DNA from: JBJHBP01 sp050485645
GTDB taxonomy: Bacteria; Pseudomonadota; Gammaproteobacteria; Steroidobacterales; Rariloculaceae
Assembly: GCA_050485645.1 (NCBI GenBank)
Contig: JBJHBT010000026.1
Location: forward strand, 1 to 53,472
DNA: 53,472 bases
Direction: 5' to 3'
Part shown: positions 17,417 through 26,516 of the stretch, in pieces
Layout of the letters: each line of letters begins with the position of its first letter
Numbering within the stretch: the stretch's first letter is position 1
Notes under the pieces: model-generated
What the model was told of the DNA's origin: nothing
What the model saw: the letters and a program-made list of their open reading frames with translations, nothing else
The model's database searches: none
Position numbers and translations under genes: made by a program

Positions 17417-18340
17417 ATGCCTAACCGAGTGGGGGCCATCGTTGCGTCCGTCATTATCTTCGCAGCGCTTGCCGTTGTAGCCTGGAAAGTCACGGCACCG
17501 GATCCATATGTTTCACGAGTCCATGACATTTATGCCACCCCTCAGACCCATGGCGGAGAAATCGTCGACAACCTGGTGGCGTTGGGTCCGAATGCCGTCC
17601 CTGCTATTGGCTCCGCCCTGCTTGCCGAGCCTGAGTTTCCAATCGTCTTTTTTCGAGCGCTTGCTGAGATCGGAGATGAACGAGGTGCGGAGCCGATCAT
17701 TGAGTTCATCTTCAGGCAGACACCTTTCTCAGACGAGGAGCGAAGCGCGCTCACCGCGGAGGCAATCCGGGCTCTACGAGGCACAAGAAGCCCAGCCGCC
17801 TGTGATCCAATAGCGACGATCCTCCGTGACGAGTCTGCGCACCCGCGAGTACGGCTGGCGTCTGCCTCGACATGTGCCCGACTGTGCGACGGCGAGACAA
17901 GGACGGAGGCCCAAAGCTTCATTCTGAGCATGTACGGCAACAGGTCCCTGTACTCGACACAACGCAGGCCAGCCTTTACGCCCCCTGAGTTGTACTCTGC
18001 GCTCATTGACGTGGATAGCGACGAGTCCATTGCAATACTGCTGAATCGGCTGGAATCTGGCGGAGCACCGGGCATCCTGCAGGCGATACTCATCTACCTC
18101 TCCGGCAAGGAGGGAGAGAATGTGATAGATAGTGTGCAGCGGGTACTCAATGATTCCGACAGCTACGAGCTGGTTGTCCGTTTAGCTGCGGCGCGCAGTA
18201 TATTGGATATGGATAGACCGCTGACCCAAACACTTCGCGATAGCATTGATGAGTTGACGGACGAAGCAACACCAGACATGTATGGGCAAACAATTGCTGA
18301 TGAGGCGCAGCAGTTGAGGACGAGAGCGGCTGAGAGATGA
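17417..18340 (+). CDS. HEAT-repeat-like protein with N-terminal membrane anchor
   Basis: 307 residues, not recognised as a named family. An N-terminal hydrophobic segment (about 6-24) is followed by helix pairs that resemble HEAT/PBS-lyase repeats: LVALGPNAVPAIGSALL, FFRALAEIGDERGAEPIIEF, ALRGTRSPAACDPIATIL and LLNRLESGGAPGILQAIL are the visible units. This suggests a periplasm-facing scaffolding protein. Base composition is visibly less GC-rich than in the flanking genes. It opens an accessory stretch that also holds ankyrin and TPR proteins. Function unknown. Confidence 0.65.
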   Translation: MPNRVGAIVASVIIFAALAVVAWKVTAPDPYVSRVHDIYATPQTHGGEIVDNLVALGPNAVPAIGSALLAEPEFPIVFFRALAEIGDERGAEPIIEFIFRQTPFSDEERSALTAEAIRALRGTRSPAACDPIATILRDESAHPRVRLASASTCARLCDGETRTEAQSFILSMYGNRSLYSTQRRPAFTPPELYSALIDVDSDESIAILLNRLESGGAPGILQAILIYLSGKEGENVIDSVQRVLNDSDSYELVVRLAAARSILDMDRPLTQTLRDSIDELTDEATPDMYGQTIADEAQQLRTRAAER

Positions 18341-18649
18341 ATTCACACTCAGGACGAGGTCGGCATGGAAAGGGCTGGCTGAATGTCGGGTAGCCAACCA
18401 CCTTTGTCTATCAGGTGCCGGACCACGATGAGTTCCTGACGGGAGTGGGCCCGCCGTGAGCTGGGATTCTGTTGGAGGCTGGCGTGAAGCAACGACGGGT
18501 GTGCAATCACGGAGCATCGCGCGACAACGACAAACGGCCCGTAGTTTTCTGGTCGCGCTCCGGTATCGCCGTACGGATACCTTCAATGCAGGAACCGGCT
18601 GCTCGGCAGCTTCCGCTGTCGTGTATCAGCCGATCAACTTGGAGCGGCT
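18341..18649 (+). other. Gene-free stretch between HEAT-like and ankyrin genes
   Basis: 309 bases. Short open frames cross it in several phases but none has a good ribosome-binding site together with protein-like composition. It ends with the ankyrin gene's ribosome-binding site (GGAGCGGCT before ATG 18650). I see no hairpin with a T run and no clear repeat. Confidence 0.5.
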
Positions 18650-19555
18650 ATGAACGCGGCCCGGTGGTGTCCGTTGCGGATGATATGCATGCTAGTGGTC
18701 GGTACAGGCATGGCAGGTCTGCACGCGCAAGTCCGCAACGATGGCTTGTACAGCAGTATTGTCGATGGAGACGATAGCCAATTGAGATCAGCTCTCAACT
18801 CGGGGCTGGATCCCGATGAGCGTCTCTTCGTGCCAGATTCGGATCAGATGATTTCGCTGTTCGAGCTCTCGTTGACGGCTGAGAATGATGGGGCAACGCT
18901 GGAACTGGTTCGTCGAGGCGTCGCCACCGAACCTCCAGGTGCATTGGAAGAAGCATCGCTATTCGAGATACTGGCTCAGCTGGGATTGCCACGGACGCTG
19001 GCGTTTCTCATAGAGCGCAGCCCGGCCGAGTTCCGTGCGACAGGAACGGAACCATTGTCGGCAGCGATCTTCTACAACCGGACCGAAGTAGCAGGTATTC
19101 TCCTCGAAGCGATGATGGTCGACATGTCGTCTCGTGACTTTCAGAATGTACTGAACGATGCACTACAACTCGCGGTGTCGACGGCGGCAGACGTTGCGTT
19201 GGTTCAGAAGCTGATTGATGCAGGAGCGGATCCTGATGCTGAACTGGCGCTGATTGCCGCAGCAGTTCGTTGTTCCCCGACCCATGCCGAGCTTCTGCTG
19301 GCTTCCGGGGCCGACCCGAACCCGCGGTATTCTGGCCCGGCACTGGAGCATGATGGCAGGCATGTTGCGGCGTTCGCCATCGCATGTTTCGGCACCGACG
19401 AGGATTCAGAAATCCGTGACGCCGTGGCGCTCATCAGACAACTGCTTGACGCCGGGTCGGACGTATGCGTCTACGCGACAGATTCCGCTGTCACCACCGC
19501 GGACATGAGAAGCGTTCTGCGGAATGCCGGTATCTGCACGGAGTGGCTTCGGTAA
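18650..19555 (+). CDS. Exported ankyrin-repeat protein
   Basis: 301 residues with a probable signal peptide (about 1-26, ending AGLHAQ). Ankyrin-type units are visible: LVQKLIDAGADPDAELALIAA, AELLLASGADPNPRYSG and LIRQLLDAGSDVCVYA, with more degenerate units earlier (ALNSGLDPDERLF). Ankyrin repeats mediate protein binding; periplasmic ones often protect against or inhibit a partner, but no partner is identified. GGAG precedes the ATG. It ends close to a gene-free stretch, and the next gene is on the other strand. Confidence 0.7.
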   Translation: MNAARWCPLRMICMLVVGTGMAGLHAQVRNDGLYSSIVDGDDSQLRSALNSGLDPDERLFVPDSDQMISLFELSLTAENDGATLELVRRGVATEPPGALEEASLFEILAQLGLPRTLAFLIERSPAEFRATGTEPLSAAIFYNRTEVAGILLEAMMVDMSSRDFQNVLNDALQLAVSTAADVALVQKLIDAGADPDAELALIAAAVRCSPTHAELLLASGADPNPRYSGPALEHDGRHVAAFAIACFGTDEDSEIRDAVALIRQLLDAGSDVCVYATDSAVTTADMRSVLRNAGICTEWLR

Positions 19556-19934
19556 TTCGGCGCCGGTGGATGTGCTGGCCCCGGATCACGATGTCGCGCG
19601 AGCCTGTGCCGATGTGTGCGCGGCCTGCGAGGGCAGCAGGGGCGTGTCGCTCGCACCGCCGGTTGCAGTGGCGGTCTACGGTAGGACGACGGTGGCACGT
19701 TGGTATGTGCGAAGTCGTCGCCGTTGAAAAGCAGCGGCTCTCTTCTGGTGACGGCAGGCGCTCATCTGATCAGCCGAATCCGGGGCAGCCGTTTCTGAAC
19801 TCCGGCGGAATCGTGGACTGAAGTCGGGGCGTAGCGGGTTGGAGGGCGCGTTCCATTGCTCAAGGCTGTTCGGGCGTCCTCCCGGCAAGGAGGGCGAACG
19901 GCTGCGGCGGCTGCGTGATTCTCGACCAGGCCCG
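19556..19934. other. Gene-free stretch between convergent accessory genes
   Basis: 379 bases between the converging ankyrin and TPR genes. A 67-codon plus-strand frame (19524-19727) has ordinary-looking composition but overlaps the ankyrin gene end and lacks a convincing start. A small inverted pair CCTCC/GGAGG near 19878-19893 is too weak to call a terminator. Possibly decayed coding sequence. Confidence 0.4.
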
Positions 19935-21242
19935 TCAGGGATCGTGCGACTGATTCAGCCACTCGTCGACACGACCCTGCACGTACTCCAGGGATCCATC
20001 CCAGCCTCGAGAGCCTTCCCACGCAACCAGAAATTGCTCGACCGCCTCGTCTCGCATCCCGTAACGCACATACTCTTCACCCAGCGCCCTGGCAATATTG
20101 CGATTCTCCGGAAACAGAGTGGATCCCTGTTGCAGAGCGTTCAGGCGAGCATCCGGATCATCAAGTTCGAAATAGTAGTAGGCGTAGTACACGGCACCTG
20201 ACCGCACGCCACTTGTCATCAGCGTTCGCAATGACTCGGCGAATCGCTCACGCCAGTCCGGAAAGTCCCTCTGGAACCTCCATTCATCTATCACCATGGA
20301 AACCAGGATCGAACCGACTGCATCAGCCAGGCGGGTTGCAGGTGCGGTTTGTGGCGAAGCCACAATGCTCTCAGCAATATTGTTCACAGACTCCATGCAA
20401 TCCCCGGCTCCGAATACGGATAACGCATGGCGATCACAAATGATAGTCAGTTGGGCTATTGCATGGTCAGGGTCGCCAATGGCTTCCTGGTTGATCTCTC
20501 CCGACATTCTGTCCGAACGAAAATCCTCCCGTACCTGATCGACAAACGCCGAAAGCCGATCCTCGGCCTCTGAGATTCTGATCCGATCAGCTTCTGACGA
20601 TTCAAGCGCCTCCAGAAGATGATGATTGAGCGTCCTGTAGGTTACCGTTACTCCATAAGCCAGGCGCAGGCGCGTTGCCGGATCCATGAGGGCTGCCTCA
20701 GCGTAGGCGCGCTCCCGAATATCGACACTTTCGAGCGCTTGAGATGCACCTGCCATGTCCAGCAGGATGTTCCCGAGATGCTCAACGGCATGAAGGTTGT
20801 TCGGGTCGATATCGATGATTTGCCGCAGATATCCTGCGTACTCCTCTCTGGACGTTGCGGTAGATGCGAGTCCGTAGAGCGCCCGTATATCGGTTGGATA
20901 CTGATCCAGGAGTTGCCGAAATGTGGTGGTGCCCAGTTCCCGAAAATTCCGGCTCAGACTCGGATCATCACTGAGTTTGAATAAGGCGCTGTAGGTGACG
21001 CCCACAAGTAATTGTGTATCTGGTTCTCCGATATCCGGACGGCGTTGCAACTCCGCCAACCATATTGTGCAGGTCTCTTCCGTGGCACCCTCTCGAATGT
21101 CTACGCAGGCGGCCCCGAAGCGCTGGTCGAGACACATAGTATCTCCAATCGGACAGTCTCCGTTCTGAGCGGGCGCAGATAGGCCGAATCCGATGAGCAG
21201 CATCGCCCCGCAAACCGACACCTTGGACAGTCTTGGTTTCAT
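19935..21242 (-). CDS. Exported TPR-like helical repeat protein
   Basis: 435 residues from ATG 21242, which has GTAGGAGTGACC upstream. A signal peptide (about 1-25, ending LSAPAQ) precedes a cysteine-containing segment and a long helical body with TPR-like pairs, for example LLDQYPTDIRALYGLAS, IIDIDPNNLHAVEHLGNILLD and QGSTLFPENRNIARALGEEY. Four or more cysteines (CPIGDTMC, CVDI, CTIW) suggest disulphides in the periplasm. It starts eight bases after the amber-split gene and is probably co-transcribed with it. No function can be assigned. Confidence 0.65.
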   Translation of the reverse strand: MKPRLSKVSVCGAMLLIGFGLSAPAQNGDCPIGDTMCLDQRFGAACVDIREGATEETCTIWLAELQRRPDIGEPDTQLLVGVTYSALFKLSDDPSLSRNFRELGTTTFRQLLDQYPTDIRALYGLASTATSREEYAGYLRQIIDIDPNNLHAVEHLGNILLDMAGASQALESVDIRERAYAEAALMDPATRLRLAYGVTVTYRTLNHHLLEALESSEADRIRISEAEDRLSAFVDQVREDFRSDRMSGEINQEAIGDPDHAIAQLTIICDRHALSVFGAGDCMESVNNIAESIVASPQTAPATRLADAVGSILVSMVIDEWRFQRDFPDWRERFAESLRTLMTSGVRSGAVYYAYYYFELDDPDARLNALQQGSTLFPENRNIARALGEEYVRYGMRDEAVEQFLVAWEGSRGWDGSLEYVQGRVDEWLNQSHDP

Positions 21243-21250
21243 GGTCACTC

Positions 21251-22201
21251 CTACGGCCAAACTGGCGCTGGATGATGAGTGCCTGGAGGGTCTAGTCTCC
21301 GGATCTGGTTTCCCGCCGGATTCCTCATATAGAGCGGGATCCCATGAGAGCCGACCCAATCTCTGTCTTCGTCGCTAAACACTGTATGGTCGTGATAATT
21401 GAGCTGCTGCAGGACAGCCGGGGGAATATTGGGATACGGGATGCCTTGGCAGGCGTTACCTTCGTTGTATTCATCCGCATCATGAAAGTATGGATGACTA
21501 TGCAGCCCTGCGATAGACCCGCTCGCGAAGATAGCTACACGACATGGATCGTACGTCGGCGGTATCAATGGAGATCCGCTCTACGGGCCAATTGGCGGAG
21601 GGAATGACGATGCGTATTGGCTGATGACGACTGTGTCATTTACGCATTGCATTCTCGCTCCGCGCTCGAAAGGTTCGTTGTGTGGCCATTGGACGATCAT
21701 CTCGGTAATAGCTGCCGCGTCCATCTCGGAGATCGGGCAAGGAGGAGGCGAGGGCGGCACATCGACCTCATCCATCGTAGTGCCCAGGTACTCGTCCCAT
21801 ACAAAGACGAACCTCTGACATTGCTGAAGCGGCGGAGGCGGGGTGAATCCCGGCGGAAAACACGTTTCCTGATACCACCTCTCGCGCGCATGATGTTCCG
21901 CGACCGCGGTCCATGTCCCGTAGTTCGTACCAGGATCGTAGAGGTAGCCGACTGATGCAAAGGCTGGATTCACGTCGGACATTGCGAGCACCGGTGCTCC
22001 ACCCGGGGCGTACAGCCAGGTATCGACACGGAACTCAATGGTTTCCTGCCCCGAGCAGACCCAGAGATCTATCGGGAAATCGGCTCCGTCCCAGGGTTCC
22101 CAATGGCACTGCTCGTCGTAGACGCCTCCCGTGGTACTCGCGATTACGCACACCCGGTCCGGGTGACATCGGGCTTCGGAGCTTCTCGTCTCCTCGCCCA
22201 C
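21251..22201 (-). pseudogene. DUF4329/JAB-like gene interrupted by an in-frame amber codon
   Basis: Two consecutive segments share one frame, split only by TAG at 21581-21583: 206 codons before it and about 109 after it. The downstream part carries GLHSHPYFHDADEYNE, then FSDEDRDWVGSHGIPLYMR and NPAGNQIRRL. This H-x-H-P ... S-x-x-D pattern resembles the DUF4329/JAB domains found at the ends of RHS-type and other exported proteins. The upstream part is Cys- and Trp-rich with a PPPP linker but has no signal peptide; its GTG start lies just past an in-frame stop, so the 5' end may also be lost. Either a nonsense-mutated pseudogene, a suppressed gene, or a base error. Confidence 0.6.
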
Positions 22202-22297
22202 CTGGTGCGCGCCTCTTATGCGGTTCCTGTTCGGCTAGGGGTTACTGGCACCGAGACCGCCAGAGGACTCTCGCCTCATGAACGGCGCACGAAAAAA

Positions 22298-22329
22298 AGA
22301 CCGCGCTTCCAGCAGTGGAAGCGCGGTCT
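22298..22329 (-). terminator. Intrinsic terminator of the TonB receptor transcript
   Basis: AGACCGCGCTTCC and GGAAGCGCGGTCT form a perfect 13-bp stem around a six-base loop; on the minus strand it runs straight into a seven-base U run (22292-22298). It lies about 115 bases past the stop of the 1118-residue TonB receptor. Confidence 0.9.
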
Positions 22330-22378
22330 GAACGGGACGGATGATCGCCAAGGGCAGGTCCCCGGTATCGTCGGGTCC

Positions 22379-22410
22379 GGTGCAGCCGGAATCACAATTC
22401 CGACTGCACC
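22379..22410 (-). other. Hairpin between TonB receptor stop and terminator
   Basis: GGTGCAG (22379-22385) pairs with CTGCACC (22404-22410), and GGAAT (22388-22392) with ATTCC (22397-22401), separated by a 2x2 internal loop. It lies 33 bases after the receptor stop, ahead of the main terminator, and may stabilise the mRNA 3' end. Confidence 0.45.
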
Positions 22411-22442
22411 GATGCCCTTTTCCTCCGGCTTGTCCGTCCCCG

Positions 22443-25400
22443 TCAGAAGCCCATACGCAGACCCAGTCGGTACGTACGGCCCATGCCACTGAAGAAACGT
22501 GTGTTGACGCCGGCCACATGCCCGCCGGACCAGAAGTTCGGCTGCTTGTCGAACACGTTGTCGATGTTCAACGAGACACTGAGGTCAGTGAAAGCCTGAG
22601 GCGCCCTTCCGGTCTGTCCGAAGTTGTAGCTGACGCTGGTATTCCACAGCGTCCAGGCAGGCATTTCGTTCATCGAGACCGTCCAGTGACTCTCGGGCTC
22701 CCAGCGTGGATCGTCCGGTCCTACCCAGTTTGCCGAACCTTGGGCGCGACCGATATGCCTGGCCTGAGCTGTGAACGACAGACCGCCCCTGCGGTATGTT
22801 CCGAACAGGTTGCCCGACCAGATCGGCGTCGGGGTGTAGTTGGACAGCACGTTCGTGGAACCGAGCGAGCCGCCAGTCTGGCCGACGACATTCGCCCAAT
22901 TCGTGCAGAACGACTCCGTTTCGCCGGGATTGAGTGCCTGGTCTGTGCAGACGCGCTGCTCGATGGCCCGCGTGGCCATGAGTCGAACCGAGAAACTTCC
23001 ACCGCGACTCAACCGCTTGCTGTATGCCGCGGAGATGTCGAAGCCGCGAGAGAAAAACGGCTGAGAGTTCTCGGGCATCGACTGGTACGACACGATGTTG
23101 CTGCGTGGATTGTCTGGTTCCTGCTCCGATGGCGGACCAAAGACGATCTGATTGCAGTAGTTCGGATCCTCGTGCTCGAAGCAGCGGAAGATCGTGAACG
23201 GCAGATTGTCTTCGTTGTCCGGATCGTTGGCACCCCTGTACGTGATGCCGCCCTCCACCGACATACGGTAGTAGTCGACCGAAAACTGCAGGCCACGACC
23301 CCAGCCCTGCGGAGAGAATACGAAGCCGAGCGTTTGGGTTATCGACTCCTCGTTTCTCAGATTGGGATTCGAGCCGATGACGACGTCGTAGTTGTCATTG
23401 GTCTCATCCACGGTCCGCCATGGATTCAGCTGACCACTCAGGCCACCGGTTATTCGCCTTGAGCGGAAGAACATCTCTCGTCCGGACGGCTGGCGAACGT
23501 CTCGCGAACGCGTCGTTCTGACGCGCAACCAGCTCGTCGGATCATATACCCATGAGAACTTGAACGAGTCGGAGTAGCGCGTCCCGGTTCGCCGTTCCTC
23601 ATCTTCCTCGGCGTAGTTGCGGTATGACTCCGAACGCGAACGCCGTTGCGAGACGTTCACCATCATGTATTCCGCACCAGGCCTTCCGCGCAGCAGCGGA
23701 AACTCGAACTCGGCAAAGATGTCGCCGATCTCGGTGCCACCGAACCAGCCATCGCCGTACAGCGACACGAAGTCGATTCGTCGGATCGGATCCGGATCAC
23801 CGCCGGCGCGATTGTCGGTGGTGTCCTCTCGCCAGTCGATGCCGGCAGCCATCTGTGCAGGCCCGGCCGGCAGCCCCTGCCAGAACGAACCCGAGAACGT
23901 GGCCGAGAGCATCTTCTGCTGTGTGTCGGTGTATTCGATCAGGTCCCCCCAAGCGTAATCGATGGCGTCGGGCGAGGCGTCAAGCCCCAGAGGATTCAAC
24001 GGTACGCAACCGTCGCGCAGGGAGTCCAGCTGTGACTGTGCCTCCGCCAGACCGATCGGGTTGTTGCCCTCGGGATCGCCCAGCGACCCCTCGCCGAGCC
24101 AGACCAGGTACTGATTGCGTGCCGCGTCGCCTGCTGCGCCCGACTCGTTGACACGGCACACGACTTCGCCTGTGTTCGCGTCGACCACGGCGTCCATCGC
24201 CATACCCCAACGCCGGTTGGTGCGCATATTGTGCATCTGCTGCGAGCGGTCGGTTTCGCCGTACTGCACGTAGGCATCGTAGGTCCAGTTGCGGCCGCCG
24301 AACAGACCGCCATTGACGCTGACGAGCAGCCGCCTCATGTCTGTTTCGGTTGCGCTCCATGCGTCGAGCTGGTCAGTCCAGTCCTTGTAGACGGTCAGGC
24401 CGTTCGAGTTACTGAAAAAGATGCCGCCCGGGCCTCCGTCTACGGAGCAGGCCGCGCCCGCCGTCGCTCTGGCGTCGAGAACTGCCTGTGCGTCAGGGTC
24501 CGTAACCTGCATGCGGAACGCATTGTCCGGGTACAGGCAGTGCGTCAGCCTGAATCGTCCTGGCCGCCGCTGGTCCGAAAAGCCTTCGTTGCGGTTGAAA
24601 GACAGTTCTGCACTGACCGAGGTGTGGTCATTGACCGCATAGACGAAACGCGTATACAGGTTATTGCGCTCCGATCCCTGTCGCAGTGCGAATCCATGCG
24701 ACAGGAGCTTGCCTTCACCGCCGGCGACGCGTCGATTGGCGCTGCCATAGGCATACTGGCGCATTTCCTCGCTGAGGCTTTCCTGATACGGCATGATACC
24801 CAGGCCATCCGGTGTGAACTGGATGAACTGACCGTTCAGTGGATCAGCATCGACCGTATTGTCTGTGTGCACCGAGGCATACGGACTCGAGTGAATGTAG
24901 CGTACGTCTTCGAATACCTGGAAGCGCGAGTAACCGGCACCCGGGAACTGCGGGTTCAGCAGCGGCGCCAGTTCGTCGTGGAAGTTCGGATTGTTCGGGC
25001 TGGGCGCGCCCTGGCCACCTCCTGCACCGTTATCAATGTAATTCCAGCTGCGTGCGCACCAGTCGCGTGCGGTATGGCAGTCGACAATCGGGTCCACCGT
25101 GCGATGCTCAAAGCCAACGGTGAAGTGGCCGCGTCCGTTCAGTATGCGCGTCCCGTTGGCGATGCTGAAATTGTAATTCGTTCCGTCGCCTTCAGCGGAC
25201 TGCCCCCAGCCTGCCTGAACGCGTGTGCCTTCCATCTCGCGGTTCAGAACGATGTTGACGACGCCGGACATCGCGTCCGAACCGTAGGTGGCGCTGGCGC
25301 CGCCAGTGACGGTCTCCATGCGGCCGACAAGCACCGACGGGATCATCGACAGGTCTACTGCGCCGCCATTGGTGGTTGGCGGCATGCGCCTGCCATCGAC

Positions 25401-25799
25401 CAGCGTCAGCGTGCGGGTGCCGAAGCCGGTGTTCATGCCCCGCAGGTTGGCCATGCTGGCGCCAACGAAGAACGATTGGTCGCCTGATGTCTCGAGACCG
25501 ACGGTCGCTATGTTCGAGGTCATCTGCATCATCATGTCTTCCACGCTGACAATGCCCAGTGCGTCGATATCTTCCGATGTGAGCGTCTGCACCGAGTTCG
25601 GCGCCGCGAAATCGTTGCGCCGGATCCTTGTCCCGGTGACGGTGATTTCATCTACGTCGGTGGCGGTTTCTGCTTCGTCGGCCGCGGTTGCAGGCTCCTG
25701 CCCGAATGCTGCCGTCTGCGCGGAACACAGCAGAATCGCGGCAATGGCGGCGGAAAGTGTGTGACGTGGAACGTCTGTAAGGTTGTCAGACCTGTGCAT
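22443..25799 (-). CDS. TonB-dependent receptor (large)
   Basis: 1118 residues. A signal peptide (about 1-34, ending AAFGQ) is followed by a TonB box EITVTG (51-56), a plug domain with NLRGMNTGFGTRTLTLVDGRR and ASATYGSDAMSGVVNIVL, and a long beta barrel ending GLRMGF with the terminal Phe. It takes up a bulky ligand using TonB energy; the ligand is unknown. The size fits the large receptors of carbohydrate- or oligomer-scavenging bacteria. The ATG at 25799 has GGGGG about eight bases upstream. It is divergent from a second receptor, sharing a 717-base control region. Confidence 0.92.
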   Translation of the reverse strand: MHRSDNLTDVPRHTLSAAIAAILLCSAQTAAFGQEPATAADEAETATDVDEITVTGTRIRRNDFAAPNSVQTLTSEDIDALGIVSVEDMMMQMTSNIATVGLETSGDQSFFVGASMANLRGMNTGFGTRTLTLVDGRRMPPTTNGGAVDLSMIPSVLVGRMETVTGGASATYGSDAMSGVVNIVLNREMEGTRVQAGWGQSAEGDGTNYNFSIANGTRILNGRGHFTVGFEHRTVDPIVDCHTARDWCARSWNYIDNGAGGGQGAPSPNNPNFHDELAPLLNPQFPGAGYSRFQVFEDVRYIHSSPYASVHTDNTVDADPLNGQFIQFTPDGLGIMPYQESLSEEMRQYAYGSANRRVAGGEGKLLSHGFALRQGSERNNLYTRFVYAVNDHTSVSAELSFNRNEGFSDQRRPGRFRLTHCLYPDNAFRMQVTDPDAQAVLDARATAGAACSVDGGPGGIFFSNSNGLTVYKDWTDQLDAWSATETDMRRLLVSVNGGLFGGRNWTYDAYVQYGETDRSQQMHNMRTNRRWGMAMDAVVDANTGEVVCRVNESGAAGDAARNQYLVWLGEGSLGDPEGNNPIGLAEAQSQLDSLRDGCVPLNPLGLDASPDAIDYAWGDLIEYTDTQQKMLSATFSGSFWQGLPAGPAQMAAGIDWREDTTDNRAGGDPDPIRRIDFVSLYGDGWFGGTEIGDIFAEFEFPLLRGRPGAEYMMVNVSQRRSRSESYRNYAEEDEERRTGTRYSDSFKFSWVYDPTSWLRVRTTRSRDVRQPSGREMFFRSRRITGGLSGQLNPWRTVDETNDNYDVVIGSNPNLRNEESITQTLGFVFSPQGWGRGLQFSVDYYRMSVEGGITYRGANDPDNEDNLPFTIFRCFEHEDPNYCNQIVFGPPSEQEPDNPRSNIVSYQSMPENSQPFFSRGFDISAAYSKRLSRGGSFSVRLMATRAIEQRVCTDQALNPGETESFCTNWANVVGQTGGSLGSTNVLSNYTPTPIWSGNLFGTYRRGGLSFTAQARHIGRAQGSANWVGPDDPRWEPESHWTVSMNEMPAWTLWNTSVSYNFGQTGRAPQAFTDLSVSLNIDNVFDKQPNFWSGGHVAGVNTRFFSGMGRTYRLGLRMGF

Positions 25800-26516
25800 T
25801 GTGTATACCCCCGGATTGAGGTGGTGGATTTGGTTGGTTTACCCCTTACACGTCGCTCGGATTGTGAAACGCTGACGCTGGTAGCGACAGTAGCGACATG
25901 ATGAACTTTGTATACGGTATTAAAAATATCGGGTCAACCGATGGCGCAGCGCAACATCTGCGCGGCCGATTCGTGCGATGCGCTGATGATGTGGATTAAG
26001 TCTTTGATGTTGGGCGATATATGTTGCGTGTGTTGCGAGCGCTTCTAGGGCGGGTTCGTTGTTTTCTCGCAGTAGCAGGGGTACAGAGGGTGTTTTATTG
26101 CAAACGTTTGTTGCGCGGCTGTTTTCGCCCCGCGGCAGTTCGCCTGCCACGGCTGCCGCGCCGCGACACTTGAACCGTCGCATCTCCGGCTGCCATCGGG
26201 CCGTCACCATCAGGCCATCAGGGAAACAGTAATGGTCGTGGCTGCCGAACATCGCACCTTCATGAAGATCTTGCCGGGATTCTGTTTGAGGTGCCGGGAA
26301 ATCCTCAGTAGAATCCGGCGACCTTCCGCATCATCGCCCCGGGGAGAGGCGGTGGAACCGAATGCCCCAATAGGCCGCTCTGGCGCATCCGTTTTCTGTC
26401 GTCAGCTGCTGTCATTCGTTCAGTGTGTACGCAGGGACTGCGCACCACCGCAAGTCAGGGAGAGCTATCACGCTTCTGATCGATCAGCCTTAAGAAACTC
26501 AATCGGGGGAACTCAC
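25800..26516. other. Long intergenic control region between divergent TonB receptors
   Basis: 717 bases without a supportable gene. It holds an AT-rich patch (about 25908-25930) with GTATAC, a direct repeat of GTAGCGACA near 25880-25897, and the palindrome CAAACGTTTG at 26101-26110. The frame of the right-hand receptor is open back to 26232, but the composition there is not receptor-like and the real start is well marked at 26517. Promoters of both receptors should lie here. Confidence 0.5.
26101..26110. promoter_or_regulatory. LacI/GalR-type palindrome
   Basis: CAAACGTTTG is a perfect 10-bp palindrome with the central CG and flanking AA/TT typical of LacI-family operators (TGnAAnCGnTTnCA); the left edge TG also fits, the right edge does not. 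It lies between two TonB receptor genes. No LacI-family regulator is in the window. Confidence 0.35.

Noticed and set aside
19524..19727. 67-residue plus-strand frame after the ankyrin gene
   Set aside because: Overlaps the ankyrin gene and lacks a start signal; at most a decayed fragment.
24231..25487. 418-residue plus-strand frame inside the TonB receptor
   Set aside because: Antisense to a receptor with clear plug and barrel; no domain or ribosome-binding site.
25920..26252. 110-residue minus-strand frame in the receptor control region
   Set aside because: No ribosome-binding site and no recognisable composition; the region is better explained as control DNA.
26232..26516. N-terminal extension of the second TonB receptor
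   Set aside because: In-frame but noncoding in character; the ATG at 26517 has a strong ribosome-binding site and a normal signal peptide follows.
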